From Oncomelania hupensis (lineage: Eukaryota; Mollusca; Gastropoda; Littorinimorpha; Pomatiopsidae): 64,000 bases of DNA. A program made the translations under genes and the position numbers. Below the pieces are notes generated by a model. That model saw only the letters and a program-made list of their open reading frames with translations, did no database searches and had not been told where the DNA came from. Location: the NCBI GenBank assembly GCA_036898135.1, contig CM072522.1, positions 5,322,151-5,386,150 on the forward strand. Direction: 5' to 3'. Positions 42,583 to 52,845 of the stretch are shown here, piece by piece. Every line of letters begins with the position of its first letter. Positions within the stretch are counted from its first letter, which is position 1.

Positions 42583-43894
42583 TGTCACGCGCCGAAGTGA
42601 TCCCTATATCTTTTAGGGTGGTTATTTTTCCTCACAGCATAATAGGGAGTCCCTATATTGTGTGCGCTAGTATTAACTTGTTAATAAGCACGTGCTAAGA
42701 GTGCAGTAAGTGCATTCTCTAAACCGGTAATTTGATTTCATTTTCAAACTGGTGGTTCACTGCACTTTTGCTCTAACCATTGCAAGAAGTCACATCGACC
42801 AAGGCTTGGGAAATTTCCAAGGGTTTTTCTTCTGCTAACTAAGATAGCAGGTTTCGTCGGCGGGGATGCTGGCGGGGGTTGTCGTTTACCATAGACAACG
42901 TCGTTGATACGAGCTGGTTTCGTCCAGGTTTTTGCAGGCCTAGTTGAGGTAGGCTTGGTGGTTTATTTCTTGGTCGGTTGGTCGGTCAGTGGGAAGTGCG
43001 ATTGTGGTAGGGCGGGGTGTGAGTGTTGCTTGAAAGTGTAACTGTGCAAATCGTTCGCCTTCTTGTTTATAAAATTAATTATTGCATTGTTGTTTCCTTC
43101 ATGTATCATGTTATTATAGTACCTTACTCTGATATGTTAGTATTGGTTGTTTCCATTGCTAATTTCATGATTCCATCAAGTTAGTTGTGCTCGTTAGTGA
43201 ATTATTTTTATTACAACAGGCTTTATTTACTTCCCCTTCAACTGTCGTGTTTTGACTGTGGGACATTTGGACTTCTGGGATTCTGTGGAAGAAGTGGACC
43301 GTCTTTTGCTGGAAGGGTTTCTGGCATACTTCAGGGCAAGGCTACTACTACCTGGTGGGAAGGGGCACCCTTCTGGACCTCAGGGTGCAGAGACTTGTGA
43401 ACGGCATAAGGACGTTGTTGTACTGCTACGAGGAAGCAAAGGCTGCGTCAGTCAGTTAAGTTGGTCTTACCCTCCACACTCACCCCTTCACTCTAACCAA
43501 TCTTCCTCTGTCACTTATTTTGAGTTAGCAGACTACAACAACTCTCAAAGACTCGGTGAATGGACATGGACATGAGAGGTGGAATAATATAGAGGCATTA
43601 ACATTTAGGCATCACGGTAGTTGACTTTATTATCATCATCATTGTCATCATCGTCATTATCATCATCATTATTATCATCAACATCATTCAAACTAACACT
43701 TAACTCTACTTCATCATTTTCATATTATATTACATGTGAATGGAGGGGCTTTCTTTAATAAATGTTTTATTTTCATTGTTCCTAAACGGTGTTTGGCTGA
43801 ACCGAATGGTGCGGTGGGCTGGCCATTTTTCTCTTCTCACTATCCCTGTTCATTTCAGCTCTCTGTCAGTCTTTCTGCCAGCCCGAGCGTGACA
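42583..43894 (+). repeat. 3' LTR
   Basis: 1312 bp, nearly identical to the 5' LTR except for the missing block of about 100 bp. AATAAA lies near 43757. Confidence 0.95.
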
Positions 43895-43899
43895 CTCGT

Positions 43900-44940
43900 C
43901 GAATGCAACGCACCACTGTCCATCCTATCTTAGTCAACTCCTGTCTGCTTACTCACCTGCCCGACAGTTGTGTTCATCCGCAGACACTCATGTCCTCACC
44001 ACACCAAGAGTACGCACAAAAACATACGGTGAAAGTTCTTTTGCTTTTTGTGGCCCTAAACAATGGAATTCCCTGCCAGCTAACATTCGTAGTATTGCAT
44101 CCACGCAGACTTTCAAGAAAGCACTCAAAACACATCTTTTCAAGCATTACTTTCCCACTGACTGAACTAACGAACATCACAATTCTTCCGCCTGCTGACA
44201 TCCAGTCGACTGCCCAGTTTTTAAACTGTTACCTTGCGGTGAATGCTTGTGTCCGTGTTGAAGGTCATTGATTAATTTTATATAGGGGTATTTACCAATG
44301 TCGTACAAGTTCTTTTATACTACTAGTTTAATGAAATGTATCTGTTGTAAATGAGTCTAGTCCTTTTTAATGTTGTGATTCATGTCTTTTCATTGTATTT
44401 TACTGTTTTAAGAAATGTTTACAATCGTATGTTTTGTTTTTAAGATGTGTGATGTTTTTAGTTGTATTGCTTTGTTACATGATGTGATAATAAATGTTTT
44501 TAATTGTGGACATGTACTTTGGCCAGGCGCTCGTGCGTCTGTTTGTGTGTGCGTATGTCTGTGTGTGTACTGTTAATTAATGTACATACTTCTGGTTTAG
44601 CAGTTTTTACTAGGCATGTTTTTGTTTGACATATTTTATTTTGTTTTAATACTATTGCTTTTTTAGTGCATTGTAAGGCCCATGTTTGTTGGGTACCACG
44701 CTATGTATTATTTATTGGTTTTTTTATCAGTGCTATGTACATTTTATGTTTTTAATGTTGGTGGTCCGCTATAAATATATTTATTGGTTAAACATTTTTA
44801 TCAGTAAGCTAGTAGTTTTATGTACAACTTTTATCGTATTTTAATGTTGGTGGTCCAGTCTGATTTTGAATATTTTTTGTGGTCCTGATGTATAGCATCC
44901 GCTGGACCCTAGTTGCCTAATCTGCAGTGGACCCTATAAA
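43900..44940 (+). mobile_element. L2-type LINE 3' end, copy 2
   Basis: The C-terminal coding part is followed by a 3' UTR shared with 33976-34740, including ATGTACTTTGGCCAGGCGCT and GTGGTCCTGATG, and ending ATCCGCTGGACCCTAG. An internal duplication (GTTTTTAATGTTGGTGGTCC / GTATTTTAATGTTGGTGGTC) lies near 44750-44860. The LTR retrotransposon ends right at its 5' edge. Confidence 0.85.
43933..44165 (+). pseudogene. L2-type LINE ORF2 C-terminus
   Basis: The frame reads LLSAYSPARQLCSSADTHVL, TTPRVRTKTYGESSFAFCGP and KQWNSLPANIRSIASTQTFK, ending ALKTHLFKHYFPTD and TGA at 44163-44165. The 'LRSSADxxxLxxPRxRTKxYGxRxFxxxxPxxWNxLP' pattern is the standard C-terminus of L2/CR1-group ORF2 proteins. Only this last segment is present. 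Confidence 0.85.
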
Positions 44941-44984
44941 CATTGAATATCATATATTAGCTAAAACAGCAGGAATTTTGTGGC

Positions 44985-46497
44985 GGTTTTGATTGTGAAA
45001 ACTATTAGACTATTCTGGACAATCTGCACATTAAAATCCTAATCTCAAAAGAGTGAAGATCAGAAAGAGCAACCGACTAAACAAACAAGAATGCAGGCAG
45101 CAAAGAGGAACTATCCACAGCAATGACAAAACAGAAAGCAACAGAGAGAAACAAAAGAGAACCCAAAAGACAAAACCCCAACAACAGAACAGGACAAAAA
45201 AATTACAACTGCACTTGACAGAGTAAAACCCCCACCCACACCAATACTCTCATAAAATCTGACGTGACATCACTAAACCATTCATTGAACAATGAAGAAG
45301 CAGGCAGTCACAGAAGATTGGAAATGCTCCAGGTCCTCACATTGCAACAGATAATTACACTCCCCACAAAAGGAAATTTGAAGCAGTGCAAGAATTGCAG
45401 AACAATCGGCCTTGTTAGCCATCCCAGCAAGACCATGCTGAAAGTTATATTGAACAGACTGAAGAACCAGGCAGAAGAAATACTCGCAGAAGAGCAGGCG
45501 GGTTTCAGACCAGGAGCACAGTTGAACAAATCTACAACTGCCATATCATGATCGAAAAACACCTCCAACTCCAAAAGGAGCTATACCACAGGCTTTTGAT
45601 AGATTCTGGCACAAAGATTTGTGGCACGTATTGCGGCACTTCAATATTGAAGAAGGCTTGGTCCAAACAATCGAAGCACTTTACAACAATGCCAGCAGTG
45701 CAATTATGATTAATAGACAGACTGAAGGAGCCTTCCAAGCCACATGCAGTGGGTGTTTGCCAAAGCTGCATACTGTCTCATTTCCTCTTCAAACTATTCC
45801 TTTAAAACATCATGGAAGAAACCTTCCAGAGCTTATTGACATAATGGGAGGCAGCGATCAGGAACAGGCTTGTTGACCGGATAGGTGCTTATGGCATGGA
45901 GGTCAGCTCAGAAAAGAGCAAGGTGGTGGTGAACAGTCACAGCAATATCAGCATCGACATCACCATGAATGGGGAGAATCTGGGTGAGGTGGAATCATTG
46001 ATCTTGGCTCCATCATAACAAAGGACGGCAGATCCTCCACAGAGGTCAAGACCAGACTGGCAGTGGCCCTGTCAACCTTGGTAGGCTTGCTCAAAATCTA
46101 GAAGCGTAAAGATATTCATTTCTGCACCAAGGTAAAGTCTTCAAGCCTCTGGTCCCAGCCGTTCTGCTGTACATCTGCGAAAGCTGGACATTAAACAGAA
46201 TTGCAAAAATGCATTCAGGCAGACATGAAATTCGATCGCAGACTGCTGCATATCGCCTGGCCTGAACGCAAGACGAATGACTACCTCAAAAACTGGTTAT
46301 TTCTCTTGCAGGCCCTCAAAAACAACCCCTTGCCATTGAGAAGAGGAAGAAGTTGGCGTGGTTTGGCTATGCTACATGGCACATCCTTGCAAAAACTATC
46401 CTGCAAGGAACAATGGAAGGAGGCAGATGCAGAGGACGACAAAGAAAGAGCTGGACAGATGATATCAAGACATTTACGGCACTAGACATGCCGCACC
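44985..46497 (+). mobile_element. RTE-type LINE copy 3, heavily decayed
   Basis: A 5'-truncated member of a second RTE subfamily, with many frame changes and stops. Its RT and C-terminal blocks are in order. It is cut off at 46497 by an I/Nimb-type LINE 3' end. Confidence 0.8.
45264..46485 (+). pseudogene. Reverse transcriptase remnants of RTE copy 3
   Basis: In changing frames: TLPTKGNLKQCKNCRTIGLV, HPSKTMLKVILNRLKNQAEE, AEEQAGFRPGAQLNK, WHVLRHFNIEEGLVQTIEAL, AYGMEVSSEKSKVVVNSHSN, ITMNGENLGEV, KLAWFGYATWHILAKTILQG and GGRCRGRQRKSWTDDIKTFT. These follow the RTE pattern of copies 1 and 2 but are clearly another subfamily. The FADD region is deleted or unreadable. It is dead. Confidence 0.82.
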
Positions 46498-47084
46498 TCA
46501 CCCCCGTTGGGGTGCCGGGGTTTCAGTATAAACAGTATCCCCACTTTCTGGAAATGTAGTGCTTTAAATTCCCACTGTAGCTGTCTTTCTCATTTGTTTT
46601 TTCTCATTCCTGCTCTGTTCTATCAATCTGCTATACTATCTTCTTCTTCGCTAGACTAGTCACCTACCTTTTTAATTGAATACTCTTTCTGGACTTCCTT
46701 ATTTGTGTTTGAGGTCTGTTGGATCAGCTTGAGAATATTGGACACTTTCTGCCAGGTGGTCACTAGGGCTTCCTATGATGTTATTATTTAGCAATGTAGG
46801 CATTTTATATGTATGTGTTTTGTTGATTATTTATAATGATGTTTGTATTCTATTTTGTTTTTGTAAACGGGGGTTCGATAAATTAGAGTACAGCCTCAGC
46901 GTCCCCTGCGTGGGATGTCTTTATTGTAAAGTGACTGGCTGGTGGAGAGCTTTCAGTTTTACCACTAGGGTTGTTTCAGCAGATCTTTTATGCGGATCAG
47001 TGGTTGTCTGGTCCTGATTTGGCTCGGAAGAGTCCGCTGGACCTAAAGCAATAATCATGTAATGTAATGTAATGTAATGTAATG
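46498..47084 (+). mobile_element. LINE 3'-end fragment (I/Nimb-type) e
   Basis: It starts at CCCCCGTTGGGGTGCCGGGG and ends GGTCCTGATTTGGCTCGGA, GTCCGCTGGACC and an (AATGT)n tail that touches the DIRS fragment. Confidence 0.85.
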
Positions 47085-47199
47085 ACGCTCTTCTCCCAGT
47101 CACGGAGGATCTTCGCTCTGCTTCCTTGGCTATTCAGCTTCACGCCAGCTTCTTCCTCTTCACAATGGCAAGGGCTTGCCTATTCAGTGGCTTTTGAGG

Positions 47200-47854
47200 G
47201 GTGTCCCGATCTCTCCTCCTCCACCGGTGGCGGAAATATTAACAGATGCGTCTTTGGTCGGTTGGGGTGCTCATACCGACAAGCCTTACAGCCCACGGGT
47301 TTTGGTCTCAGAACCAGCTGTCTTGGCATATCAATTGCTTGGAGTTGGAAGCCGTTTGCCTGGCTGTTCGTCAGTTTCTGCCCTCCCTTCCTCGGGGCCT
47401 CTTTGTAGTCTGCTCGGACAGTTCCACAGTGGTCTCTTACATCAACCTCCTATGGGGTACCAAGTCTCCTGCTCTGTCACGGAAGGTGGAGAGCCTTCTG
47501 TTGTGGTTGGCGGATTACAACTGTTCTCTCGTGGCCAAACATATCAAGAGTTCGGTCAATGTTCTGGCCGATCTTCCGAGTCGCCCTCACTGTGTGATCA
47601 ACACAGAATGGATTCTGTCCGACTCGGTTCTTCAGCCTGTATGGATGAAGTGGTTCAAACCTCTAATCGACCTCTTCGCCACAGCACCAAGGCTACCCAT
47701 GTTTGTATCTCCAGTTCCGGACGGCTTGGCTTGGGCTGTGGACGCTCTATCCTTTTCTTGGGAGGGTTGGAGGCTTATGCTTTCCCTCCATTTGCCCTAC
47801 TCCCATGGGTTCTCAGAAAAGCTGAGGAGGAGTCTCCGAATCTCATTCTCGTGA
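47200..47854 (+). pseudogene. DIRS RNase H domain
   Basis: PPPVAEILTDASLVGWGAHT lies in one frame. After a shift near 47300 the frame continues GFWSQNQLSWHINCLELEAV, FVVCSDSSTVVSYINLLWGT, HIKSSVNVLADLPSR and IDLFATAPRLPMFVSPVPDG. D-E-D residues (TDAS, ELEAV, CSDSS) and 'NxLADxxSR' identify a DIRS RNase H, followed by the typical 'DLFAT...FVSPVPD..A..VDALSxSW' linker. One frameshift inactivates it. Confidence 0.88.
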
Positions 47855-47983
47855 CCCCTTTTTGGCCAGCCCAGACCTGGTACCTGGATCTACTTCGTCT
47901 CTCCCATGGGCGTTGCTTTCCTCTAGCTCTCGGGTAAAGATCGCTTCTGCAACCACGGTCCGGTATTCCGCACGGCAACCCAA

Positions 47984-48345
47984 GTGTTCTCTGTCTTCAC
48001 GTTTGGCTGTTGTCCAGAGATCTCTAAGGGTTTCCGGTGCTTCAATGGAGGTTATCTTTCTCTCCTGGAAGAGGCGCACAGGCCTTCTACAAGGGGAGTT
48101 TATTCCTCTCATTTGAAGCGTTGGGTTGAATGGTGCACTGGAGCTAAGGCGGACCCTTGTTCTTCTGAGGTGCAGATAGCCAACCATCTGGCTTATTTGG
48201 CCTCCGTGCATTCACTGTCAGCTTCTTCGCTTCGGGTGCGTCGTTCTGCTATTCAGACGACCCTTGCTCAGCTCGGTTTTACTCCTCGAGGTTCTTCCCG
48301 TGTTGTCGGGGATGTCAGTAGTATAAGACTCGGCCTTAGAGGTCG
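47984..48345 (+). pseudogene. DIRS tyrosine recombinase, N-terminal core-binding domain only
   Basis: The frame reads AHRPSTRGVYSSHLKRWVEW, CTGAKADPCSSEVQIANHLA and YLASVHSLSASSLRVRRSAI. 'PSTRxxYxxxxxxFxxWC' and the 'SxSSLRxxRSAI' block are the SAM-like DNA-binding half of DIRS recombinases. The R...HxxR...Y catalytic part is absent; the similarity stops near 48345. Confidence 0.8.
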
Positions 48346-48360
48346 TATTTTATTTTTAGC

Positions 48361-48733
48361 TGCATTGGTCATGGATGACGTCATGGTGGTGTCATGTTTG
48401 CTGTGATGTTGGCAACCTGGTGTTGGTGTGGGCCATAGATTATTTTTTAATGATGATTTTGTTACGGTTGGGTGGCTGCCTTGTTTGCTGTGGGATGTTA
48501 ATTGGTTTTACATATGTAAAAATCCAGAGAAGAAAGAATGATTAGTGGAACTTGACTATGGTTTATGAGCTTGTGTGGGACACACACACACATTTCAAGA
48601 TTTTATTCTCCATAAGATCGCATGAGCATATGCACTTAGAGAATTATATGGATGACAAGAAGCAAGCACCATCATGGTTGGACAGAATCAAATTATGCAC
48701 ACACACACATGAAATAACATGTCAATGGCAAAT

Positions 48734-48734
<1 letters not shown>
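48361..48734. other. Gene-free stretch
   Basis: Nothing recognised before the (CT)n tract. Confidence 0.5.

Positions 48735-48768
<34 letters not shown>
48735..48768 (+). repeat. (CT)n microsatellite
   Basis: About 16 CT units; close to the 3' side of the minus-strand LINE that follows. Confidence 0.97.
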
Positions 48769-48769
<1 letters not shown>

Positions 48770-49017
48770 ATATAATAATGGAACGCAAAATATGAATAAT
48801 AATATTAAACATGATTACTTATAAAACATGTACACTATGTTTCATTTTAGTTATATCCAGTTTACTTTCACAGGTGCATACAACACAGTACAGCATCGTC
48901 TTTGACAGTCCTTTTGGCATTAGGCATTAGGGCAGTGTCTGGACATTGCTGCTTCCAGATAATCAGCGACCCTATCATAGCGCTAACAGAACAGTGGCGG
49001 GCAACGGCCTTGGCTCG

Positions 49018-49572
49018 TCAAACAGGCAGGCCCACCAACTTCAGTCCGCTAACACACCGTCCGTGGACTAGGCCTAGCGAGCCAACTATTAGAACCACAA
49101 CTTTGCAGCTATAACCAAGATCGCTAATCGTCTGGCACAGCGGGAGGTATCTGTTAAATTTGTTATTGTAAGAATCAGTTACAAAGTCATCAAAAGGTAC
49201 AACTATTTCAATAATGGTAGAGGTTTTACTAGGATGGTCTATGACAAATATATCAGGCCTAGTGTGGGGCAGGTTGGCAAACACTGCACTACTATCGTCC
49301 TGGAAGTGAGAAGGCTTTACAATACAGTCTGCCAGGATTTCTGCTCTGGGGTTAGCATCTTTCACCCCTGGCCACAATATCTAACACTCTGTTGTGGCGG
49401 TTCCGAATAGAGTTCTTGCTTTCTCTACAGCCATTCAGCAAGTGGCTGACAGACTCTATATGTAGAATCTACACCTACCGCACTGCTGCGAGAAAGTCTC
49501 TGGATAGTAGGTGTGGAGCCTGACGTTACACTCCAACAGCTGTAATCTGGCCTTCACCACGAACTTCAGCAG
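49018..49572 (-). pseudogene. CCHC finger and restriction-like endonuclease of the RLE-type LINE
   Basis: After the stop the same frame continues KFVVKARLQLLECNVRLHTY and SQQCGRCRF. One slip near 49462 leads to ESVSHLLNGCRESKNSIRNR and HNRVLDIVARGER. The C-x2-C...H-x4-C spacing with RHN is diagnostic of RLE LINEs. After another short gap, RPDIFVIDHPSKTSTIIEIV then VPFDDFVTDSYNNKFNRYLP gives the PD...E-x-x endonuclease core, which cuts the target site. Several lesions are present, so the protein is not made whole. Confidence 0.8.
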
Positions 49573-50828
49573 TCAGTCACTCAGATGTAGGTTGGTCAGG
49601 TGGGAGGACAGTGAGAAGTCAACGTTGTTGGTACTCGCCAGGCGCCCCTGACACTCTTTGTCTCTCCACTCTGCCAGCTTGCCCTGTAGTTGTTGGTGTT
49701 TGAATGACGTGAAGAAAGCCTTGGGCTCCACGAAGGACAGTTGGGTCTCCTCTTCCGGGCTGACTCTGAGGATGTACTGCTCGCTGTCATTCAGGTGGAG
49801 CTCTACCACAGATGTCGTTGAGGTGCACCCACGGTGACTTACGCCAGGTGACCTTGGATGCCTTGACCAGCCGGGCCGGTATTTGGCATCGGTCTGGTAG
49901 CCAGCGAAGTTGTGGTCATCATCGTCTTCGGGTGCTGCTGCACATTTGCGTTTAGTGAGGTGGAGTGCAAGTGATTTTCTGGCCGTGTGTCTGGTCTGCT
50001 CGTCATCGCTGTTCAATACGCTCAGCATGAAGGACAGCTTCTTGGCGTAGTACATGGTGCGTGGATGGAACAGACCCAGACCACCCTCGCTTCGTGCGCA
50101 GAACATGAAAGAGCGCGTTGACGACTCGTTCAAGCTAAGCCAGTGCCTCACGTTGTCTTTCAGGCCGTCAAGCACTTTCTCTGTAAACTGAATGTTGGGA
50201 AAATAAAAGTGCAGTTTGGAAGTGGCCATGGTGTTGACAGCCTGGAGTTTCGCGGCTACCGCGAGAGGGGCAACGTTGATCTTGGCCAAGGTGATTTTAA
50301 AGTCACTGATGATCCTCTCCACCTGTTCGTCTTCAGCCGTAGCAGCAAGGTTGATGTTGTAGCCTAGGTACGTGTAGGGTTGCTCTCTGTTTAACATGGG
50401 GATGGGGGATCCCTGCACCACAAGCTGGGTAGAGGCTGTATCGTCACTTTTACTCCAGTTGTTACCGGTGCGTTGCCCATGCAGGACTGCACACTTTCGA
50501 TGCTTCACCTCCATGCCTGAGTAGGTCATGAAGAGATCAGTCTTTTCAGCCGCTGCCTTGATATCCTCTTCGTTGGTGGCCGTCATGTCCACATCATCAA
50601 CATAGCCTTGGACTGGATTTGGAGAGCTGGTCGCTGGTGATCCCTGCTCAATCCATCTCAGCCACTTGTCGATGCCTTGCTCGAAGAAGAGCACGGACCA
50701 CGGGCAGCCCTGGATGATGCCCTTGCCTCTTGTGATAGGCTTAGTAAGGCCGTTGGCTGTTTTCACCTGAAAGGTGGATCCTGTGTAAATGTCTCTCGTG
50801 ATGCTGATCACCTGCTCAGGGTAGCCCA
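49573..50828 (-). pseudogene. Reverse transcriptase of the RLE-type LINE
   Basis: From the 5' edge: GYPEQVISITRDIYTGSTFQ, RGKGIIQGCPWSVLFFEQGI, VQGYVDDVDMTATNEEDIKA (catalytic YVDD at 50604-50593), SGMEVKHRKCAVLHGQR, YTYLGYNINLAATAEDEQVE and ARSEGGLGLFHPRTMYYAKK. The 'QGCPxSxxLF' and 'GxGLFHP' blocks suit the early-branching R2/NeSL/Hero group. The upstream part of RT, with the first catalytic Asp, is missing. A TGA after NLHLSD ends the frame. Open for 419 codons, so fairly young. Confidence 0.8.
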
Positions 50829-50829
50829 T

Positions 50830-50830
<1 letters not shown>

Positions 50831-50870
<40 letters not shown>
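50831..50870 (+). repeat. (CA)n microsatellite
   Basis: About 19 CA units directly at the 5' edge of the RLE-type LINE. Confidence 0.97.
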
Positions 50871-50875
<5 letters not shown>

Positions 50876-51119
50876 GACCTTTATTTAACAATGATTATAC
50901 ATATAGTATCTGACTGAGGCATAGATGATAGGATGGTAAGGGTATTAGGCGTGACCCGATGTTGACGGAGCATACTAAGGTTGACGGAGCGTGACCAGTC
51001 TTGAGAGAAGATAATCTCACCAGAAAAGCTCATTGTTGACCATTCCAGAAAAAAAAGGCTTTTATTTAAAGAGAGAGAGAAGCACACACGCACACCCCCA
51101 CACACGCACACATGTACGA
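50871..51119. other. Short stretch, probably LINE 3' UTR
   Basis: Contains TTGACGGAGC repeated twice. Lies 3' of the minus-strand L2 coding part, so it may be its 3' UTR. No other content seen. Confidence 0.4.
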
Positions 51120-52590
51120 ACACACTCTGAGGCTGCCAGAGGAAGAACGAAGATTTCTAGAGGGCTTGTAGAAGTGAATGTTCTGGGTGAGGGAGGAAGG
51201 GGCTAATCCATGGACGCACGTAACAGAAAGTACAGATTTTGTTGATAATCCTTTGAGATACAGGAAGCCAGTGAAGAGAATGTAGGAGGGGTGTAATATG
51301 ATCAGATTTTTTTTTCATTTTGAGAACCAGACCAGCTGCTGAGTCCTTAACACATTGGAGCATATGAACAGAAGAGGAAGGAAGTCCAGCCAGAAGAGAG
51401 TTACATAGTGACATGACAAGAGAGGAAATGAGTTTGGCTGTAGCATCAGTGGTCAGATGCTTGCGGACGAGGCCAATTCTACGAGCTGAAAGTTGCATGT
51501 TGAACAGGTTTTGCGGATGAATTCTGACATGGAGAGGGTGTTGTCAAGGATGACGCTAAGATTTTTGACAGAATATGAAATAGGAATAATGTTTTGGCCA
51601 AGAGTAACAGTGTCTACAGGGGAAGAAGACAGGTTATGTTTGGTACCCGTGAGCATAACTTCAGTTTTGTTAGCATTGAGCTGGAGCTTGTTGGCAGCCA
51701 TCCAGTTAGAAATATTTTCAAAGCAGTCAGAAGTGTTGGTCAGAATGGATGGAAGGTTTTGAGGAGTGTCACTGTTTTTGAGCTGTGTATCGTCTGCATA
51801 AAAATGGTGGAACGTGTCATGGTTTTGGATGATGTGAGAGAGAGAGGAGATGTGTAAAGGGTGAATAGAACAGGGCCTAGAACTGACTCTGAGGAACACC
51901 GAAGACAAGTCTTGACGGTTCAGAAAAGTAGTTGTCGATGCAGACAGATTGGAAACAGTCCTTTATTCCAAAAGAGTTCTCAAGGCGCTGAAGGAGGATG
52001 GAGCGATCGATAGTGTCAAAAGCGGCTGAGAGATCGAGAAGGGTCAACAAATAAATTTTACCAGAGTCGGTGGCAGAGAGGAGGTCGTTCATGATGTGAA
52101 GAAGAGCTGATTCAGTAGTATGGTCAGGACGGTAGTACACTAGAATAGACAGAACAAGTTGTTGGATGAGAGATGATGGTTGAGCTGTTTGAGGACAACC
52201 TTTCTCCAGGAGCTTGGATAGGAAAGGGAGATTAGAAACAGGGCGGTAGTTCTTCCAGTCTTCTGGATCAAGGTTTGATTTCTTTAGTAGTGGCCGCAGG
52301 GTGGCAGACTTGAAACAGGAGGAAACAGAACCAGATTGCAAGGAAGAGGTGCAAGAAATGTTAGTGATGACTTGGAGGAAGTCAGTGATACAATCTTTGA
52401 AAAGTGGGGTATGATGGAATCAAGCTCACATCTTAAACGACATGGTGTTGAGTATTTCAGCCATTTCAGTTTGTAAGACAGTATGAAAGGAAAAGAGTGG
52501 TGTGCCGGTGAAAGGCGGATCAGGAGGACATGGTTGACTAGGCGTGTCATCAAGAGATTTGCGAATAGCTTCAATTTTTCTGGTAAAGAA
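51120..52590 (-). mobile_element. L2-type LINE, 5'-truncated, minus strand
   Basis: RT blocks run from 52590 to 51150 on the minus strand in several frames. It starts at a point within the region before the RT fingers and has no endonuclease. The neighbouring 52590-52763 is AGGTCA repeat. Confidence 0.82.
51157..52560 (-). pseudogene. L2-type reverse transcriptase
   Basis: In order: SGSVSSCFKSATLRPLLKKS, NLDPEDWKNYRPVSNLPFLS, LSAAFDTIDRSILLQRLENS, GVPQ, FHHFYADDTQLKNSDTP (YADD at 51800-51789), WMAANKLQLNANKTEVMLTG, RKHLTTDATAKLISSLVMSL and DHITPLLHSLHWLPVSQRII. All are standard L2/CR1-group blocks. At least three frame changes break the gene (near 52340, 51890 and 51470). Catalytic residues are kept. 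Confidence 0.88.
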
Positions 52591-52763
52591 GTCAACCTCA
52601 CTCTAAGGTCAAGGTCACAAGCCATCCAAAATCAGTGACGAAATGACCTAGAGATACAACATTCAAATACAGATCACAGATAGATCTTTCGTATATGTGG
52701 TGATTTTGCATATTTATTGAACATTTGAAGCTCAAGATCATAATGGACTTTAAAAAATGAAAT
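52591..52763. repeat. AGGTCA-rich dispersed repeat, left piece
   Basis: CTAAGGTCAAGGTCACAAGC and ACAGATAGATCTTTCGTATA match 1415-1440 and 1660-1680. The repeat is cut at a TTAA (52764-52767). Confidence 0.65.
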
Positions 52764-52845
52764 TTAACTCTTTCCCTGCCAATCGACGATATATCGTCGA
52801 TCTGAGCCGCCATGTTTGTGCCAATCGACGATATATCGTCGATTT
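52764..52845. mobile_element. piggyBac-like terminus with twin 20-bp palindromes
   Basis: TTAACTCTTTCCCTGCC is followed by ATCGACGATATATCGTCGAT at 52782-52801, a perfect 20-bp palindrome, and by a second identical copy at 52824-52843, each preceded by CCA or GCCA. TTAA plus a CYCTTT end resembles piggyBac. I did not find the matching right end, so the element's extent is unknown. Confidence 0.5.

Larger units (their letters stand above)
36238..43894 (+). mobile_element. Complete Ty3/Gypsy-type LTR retrotransposon with Gmr1-like domain order
   Basis: Two LTRs (1412 and 1312 bp), a primer binding site, one long gag-pol frame and a polypurine tract are all present. CTCGT is duplicated at both ends (36233-36237 and 43895-43899). 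Each LTR starts TGTCACGC and ends GCGTGACA. The LTRs differ by about five single bases and one block of about 100 bp, so the insertion is recent. Integrase precedes reverse transcriptase in the frame, which is the hallmark of Gmr1-like elements. All parts appear intact by inspection. Confidence 0.95.
47085..48360 (+). mobile_element. DIRS-type retrotransposon fragment
   Basis: It contains the RNase H and the first part of the tyrosine recombinase of a DIRS element. RT lies outside (lost on the left), and the catalytic part of the recombinase is missing on the right. No inverted terminal repeats are visible. Confidence 0.85.
48900..50830 (-). mobile_element. LINE with restriction-like endonuclease (R2/NeSL-group), 5'-truncated
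   Basis: On the minus strand: RT (50830-49573), a C-terminal CCHC finger with an RHN motif, and a PD-(D/E)xK endonuclease. The 5' edge of the readable element abuts a (CA)n tract (50831-50870). The 3' end is not defined; a (CT)n tract lies at 48735-48768. There is one stop and one frame slip between RT and endonuclease. Confidence 0.82.

Noticed and set aside
47176..47937. 253-codon frame over the DIRS region
   Set aside because: Only its first part (TDASLVGWGAH) belongs to RNase H; after about 47300 it is a shadow of the true frame.
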